This document shows positions 25,020 to 27,606 of a stretch of DNA of 27,606 bases, piece by piece. The stretch is from the NCBI GenBank assembly GCA_002747735.1, contig PDQE01000059.1, positions 1-27,606 of the forward strand. The letters run 5' to 3'. The translations under genes and the position numbers were made by a program. Under the pieces are notes generated by a model, which did no database searches, was not told the origin of the DNA, and saw nothing but the letters and a program-made list of their open reading frames with translations. The stretch comes from Flavobacteriales bacterium (GTDB taxonomy: Bacteria; Bacteroidota; Bacteroidia; Flavobacteriales; Flavobacteriaceae). The number at the start of each line of letters is the position of its first letter. The stretch's first letter is position 1.

Positions 25020-27257
25020 TTGAGGAATCTATTTTATTTTTTTGTATTACTATTAAACATTCTGTTATTATCCTGCGAAACCAATCAAATTATTTTAGCA
25101 GAGAATGGAAAAACAAACTATGAGATAATTTATGCTAATGATGCATCTGAAACCGAAAAAAATGCTGCCCTGTTGTTGGCGAACTATTTACAACAAATTA
25201 CCAGGGCTGATTTTAAAGTTGAGCCCGAAAAAGGACAACATGCCGATAAGCATAAAATTTATATTGGCCAGATAAAAGATAATAAAAAGGCATCTGAAAG
25301 AATTGCTATTTATTCAGATCAGATGAATGTTTATATTACCGGAGGTTCTGTTGAAGCTAAGGTTGAGGCGGTTTATGTTTTTATTGAAGAATTTATGGGT
25401 GTTAAATGGTTTGCTCCGGATGCTGAGTTTGTGCCTAATGAAGCCGAACTTAAATTTCCAAAAGATTTGTCTTATGATTATATACCACCTTTTACTACCC
25501 GTACCGTCCATGCAAGGTTGTTTTATGACGATAGTACTTTTGCCGATAAATTACGGGTAACCCACAATGCCTTTCCCGGCTATGTACCCACGGCCAGAGT
25601 ACATACTTTTCATAAATTTTTACCGCATGAAAAATTTTACAAAAATCATCCGGAATATTATGCCCTTAGAAATGGCAAGCGATTGCCCACTCAGTTATGT
25701 TTGACCAATGAAGCTGTTTTAAACATAGTAAAAGATTCAGTGGCTTCGTTATTTAAACAATTTCCGCAATCAAAGGTTATTTCTGTAAGTCAGGATGATA
25801 ATACGGGCTATTGCCAATGTGAGAATTGTACAGCTATTGATACAAAAGAAGAAAGTCTGGCGGGTACAATCATCCATTTTGTAAATAAAATTGCCGAAAA
25901 TTTTCCCGATAAGACCATCTCTACTTTAGCCTATCAACATACCCGTAAACCTCCAAAGAAGATAAAGCCATTGGATAATGTATTGATTACACTGTGTTCT
26001 ATTGAATGTGATCGTAGTGAATCTATCTCAAAAAAATGTAAAGATTTTGCCAAGGATTTAAGAGGTTGGAGTAGAATAACAGACAACATCAGAATTTGGG
26101 ATTATACTACGCAATTTACCAACTTTTTGGCTCCATTTCCTAATCTGCGTACGTTACAGGCTAACATTCAATTATTTAGAGATAATAATGCCAAATGGGT
26201 TTTTGAACAGCACAGTTATAATCCCAGTGAATTGTTTGAGTTACGGGCCTATGTTACTGCAAAATTATTATGGAATCCCAATGCAGACTTTGATAAATTA
26301 ATTTCTGAATTTACTGATGGCTATTATGAAGAAGCCGGGGAATATGTAAAAAAATACATAGACCATATTCACCGTGAATTGGAGAAACACCCTGATTTCT
26401 TTCTTTTTCTTTACGGAGATCCGTCACAGGCTTTTGACAAATATCTAAATCCTAAATTATTAGCTGCTTACGAACAATATTTTAATGATGCTGAAAAAGC
26501 CGTAGCTCAAAAACCCCAAGTATTGCAACGTGTAAAAGAAGCCCGATTGGGTGTTGATTTTGCTATTTTGGAAATGGCAAAACAGCAGTTGGATTCTACC
26601 TTTTCCTTAACTGTTGTACAAGACGGAAAGAAAATAGAAAACCCATATATCAGGAATAAATTGGAAGCGTTTTACAGCACTGTAAAATTAGCTGATATTC
26701 AAAAGCTTAATGAGATGGGATATACTTTTAAAGAATATTACCAAGGCTATAAAAAGACCATAGCTGTGGCAACTCAACCCAATAAAGCTAAAGGAAAGAA
26801 AGTAACCTTGCTTACCCAACCTAAAAAATATGCCAATGAAGACCCGAAAACCTTGACAGATGGGGCTTTGGGCGGTAATAATTTTTATGCAAATTGGCTG
26901 GGTTTTGAAGGTAATGACATGGAGGCAGTCATAGATTTGGAAACCGAACAGGAAATAAGCAGTATTTCCACGGCATTTTTACAAGTTACCAATCATGTAG
27001 TTTTTTACCCGCTTAAAGTAAGTTATTATTTCGCAGGCCATGATAAAAATTATAAAAGACTTACAGTAATAAATAACGATAATCCGCTCAATAAAAACAG
27101 TAAGGTAAATGATATTAAATACTATCGCACTACTTTTCCACCGGTAAAGGCTCAATATATAAAAATAATAGCTAAAAATATGAAAACTGCCCCTTACTGG
27201 CATCACGCTGCCGGGCTACCCGCCTGGATTTTCACTGATGAAATAATTGTGAATTAA
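25020..27257 (+). CDS. DUF4838 lipoprotein with C-terminal F5/8-type C (carbohydrate-binding) domain
   Basis: A 745-residue protein. The N-terminus is a lipoprotein signal ending in LLLSC (Cys19). An alpha-glucuronidase N-domain-like region (about 30-150) contains AALLLANYLQQIT and IYIGQ. The DUF4838 core (about 160-450) has the characteristic FYKNHPEYYALRNGKR, SVSQDDNTGYCQCENC (Cys265/267/270) and VFEQHSYNPSELFELRAYV. A discoidin/F5-8C domain spans about 595-745. DUF4838 resembles GH20/GH67-like barrels and occurs widely in PULs, but I know of no secure activity. The start is TTG at 25020: there is no in-frame ATG between the upstream stop (24999-25001) and the signal peptide. It lies 87 bp after GH92 in the same direction. 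Confidence 0.85.
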   Translation: MRNLFYFFVLLLNILLLSCETNQIILAENGKTNYEIIYANDASETEKNAALLLANYLQQITRADFKVEPEKGQHADKHKIYIGQIKDNKKASERIAIYSDQMNVYITGGSVEAKVEAVYVFIEEFMGVKWFAPDAEFVPNEAELKFPKDLSYDYIPPFTTRTVHARLFYDDSTFADKLRVTHNAFPGYVPTARVHTFHKFLPHEKFYKNHPEYYALRNGKRLPTQLCLTNEAVLNIVKDSVASLFKQFPQSKVISVSQDDNTGYCQCENCTAIDTKEESLAGTIIHFVNKIAENFPDKTISTLAYQHTRKPPKKIKPLDNVLITLCSIECDRSESISKKCKDFAKDLRGWSRITDNIRIWDYTTQFTNFLAPFPNLRTLQANIQLFRDNNAKWVFEQHSYNPSELFELRAYVTAKLLWNPNADFDKLISEFTDGYYEEAGEYVKKYIDHIHRELEKHPDFFLFLYGDPSQAFDKYLNPKLLAAYEQYFNDAEKAVAQKPQVLQRVKEARLGVDFAILEMAKQQLDSTFSLTVVQDGKKIENPYIRNKLEAFYSTVKLADIQKLNEMGYTFKEYYQGYKKTIAVATQPNKAKGKKVTLLTQPKKYANEDPKTLTDGALGGNNFYANWLGFEGNDMEAVIDLETEQEISSISTAFLQVTNHVVFYPLKVSYYFAGHDKNYKRLTVINNDNPLNKNSKVNDIKYYRTTFPPVKAQYIKIIAKNMKTAPYWHHAAGLPAWIFTDEIIVN

Positions 27258-27301
27258 ATCTTTATCTCTATTTCTTAAATATTTCCTAAAAAAATGTTAT
27301 C

Positions 27302-27365
27302 TGTCGATAGTAATTTGTCATATGTCGAAAATATTTATGTATGACAAAAAGGTTGTGTATATTCG
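27302..27365 (+). promoter_or_regulatory. Repeats upstream of the second susC
   Basis: TGTCGA occurs at 27302-27307 and 27323-27328, 21 bp apart (two helical turns). TTTGTCATA (27314-27322) is inverted as TATGACAAA (27340-27348). TATATTCG (27358-27365) is one base off the TAnnTTTG box and 32 nt before the susC start. The layout fits an operator plus promoter, but is unproven. Confidence 0.35.
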
Positions 27366-27397
27366 TTTCGTTAATTTTAACTCAAAAATGAAATTTT

Positions 27398-27606
27398 ATG
27401 AATAAACAATTATTTAAGTTGTTGTTTGTATGTTCTTTTTTTGCTTTTCAAAGCATTTTGGCTCAAATAACAATAACAGGAACAGTAACAGACGCTTCAG
27501 ACGGCACTTCACTGCCGGGAGTGAATGTTGTAGAAAAAGGTACCACTAATGGTGTTACCACAGATTTTGACGGGAATTATTCCATACAAGTTAGTGAAGG
27601 ATCTAT
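27398..27606 (+). CDS. susC: SusC/RagA TonB-dependent transporter, N-terminal part (runs off the window)
   Basis: ATG 27398 opens a frame that continues past the right edge. It encodes a signal peptide ([17 protein letters not shown], ending in ILAQ) and the beginning of the carboxypeptidase-D-like domain typical of Sus[21 protein letters not shown], then [17 protein letters not shown]. An ATG at 27388 is followed by a stop after five codons and is rejected. It suggests that the DUF4838/GH92/PIG-L genes belong to, or sit beside, a second PUL on the plus strand. The rest of the gene and its SusD partner lie outside the window. Confidence 0.9.
   Translation, partial: MNKQLFKLLFVCSFFAFQSILAQITITGTVTDASDGTSLPGVNVVEKGTTNGVTTDFDGNYSIQVSEGS

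Overview
The window looks like the chromosome of a member of the Bacteroidota, most likely a flavobacterium. The DNA is AT-rich. It carries SusC/SusD-type outer-membrane glycan uptake genes, lipoprotein signal peptides on most secreted enzymes, a SusR-like membrane regulator, and several matches to the Bacteroidetes -7 promoter box TAnnTTTG. No rRNA, tRNA, CRISPR array or intact transposase gene was seen.

Region 1 (30-16390, all on the minus strand) is a polysaccharide utilisation locus (PUL). In transcription order it holds a SusR-like sensor/regulator, susC, susD, a surface lipoprotein with two LamG-like domains, two tandem GH144 (glycoamylase-fold) enzymes, an esterase, a GH3 beta-glucosidase and a second alpha/beta hydrolase. 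A 46-bp palindromic terminator closes it. GH144 with GH3 next to SusC/D points to beta-1,2-glucan (sophoro-oligosaccharides or cyclic glucans) as the substrate. The two esterases suggest that the natural glucan carries ester substituents. The susC gene is broken: two short in-gene deletions about 200 bp apart each shift the frame, and the first creates a stop after 767 codons.

Region 2 (16391-18278) holds the housekeeping sliding-clamp gene dnaN. Between dnaN and the regulator is a 501-bp gene-free gap. It contains a 103-bp inverted copy (about 86% identical) of the susD-lipoprotein intergenic region, bracketed by an 11-bp inverted repeat.

Region 3 (18279-27606, plus strand) is a second glycan locus. 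It encodes a two-domain PIG-L deacetylase, a 33-codon single-helix ORF, a sodium:solute symporter, a GH92 alpha-mannosidase-family enzyme and a DUF4838/F5-8C lipoprotein with a TTG start. The first 209 bases of another susC follow at the window edge. It probably trims mannose- and/or amino-sugar-containing glycans and imports the released sugar, but the substrate cannot be read from sequence alone.

The least conventional signals are the double lesion in susC, the inverted intergenic repeat, an interleaved (pseudoknot-like) set of inverted repeats in the susC leader, and the small membrane ORF beside the symporter. All identities and coordinates were worked out by eye; no database search was run.
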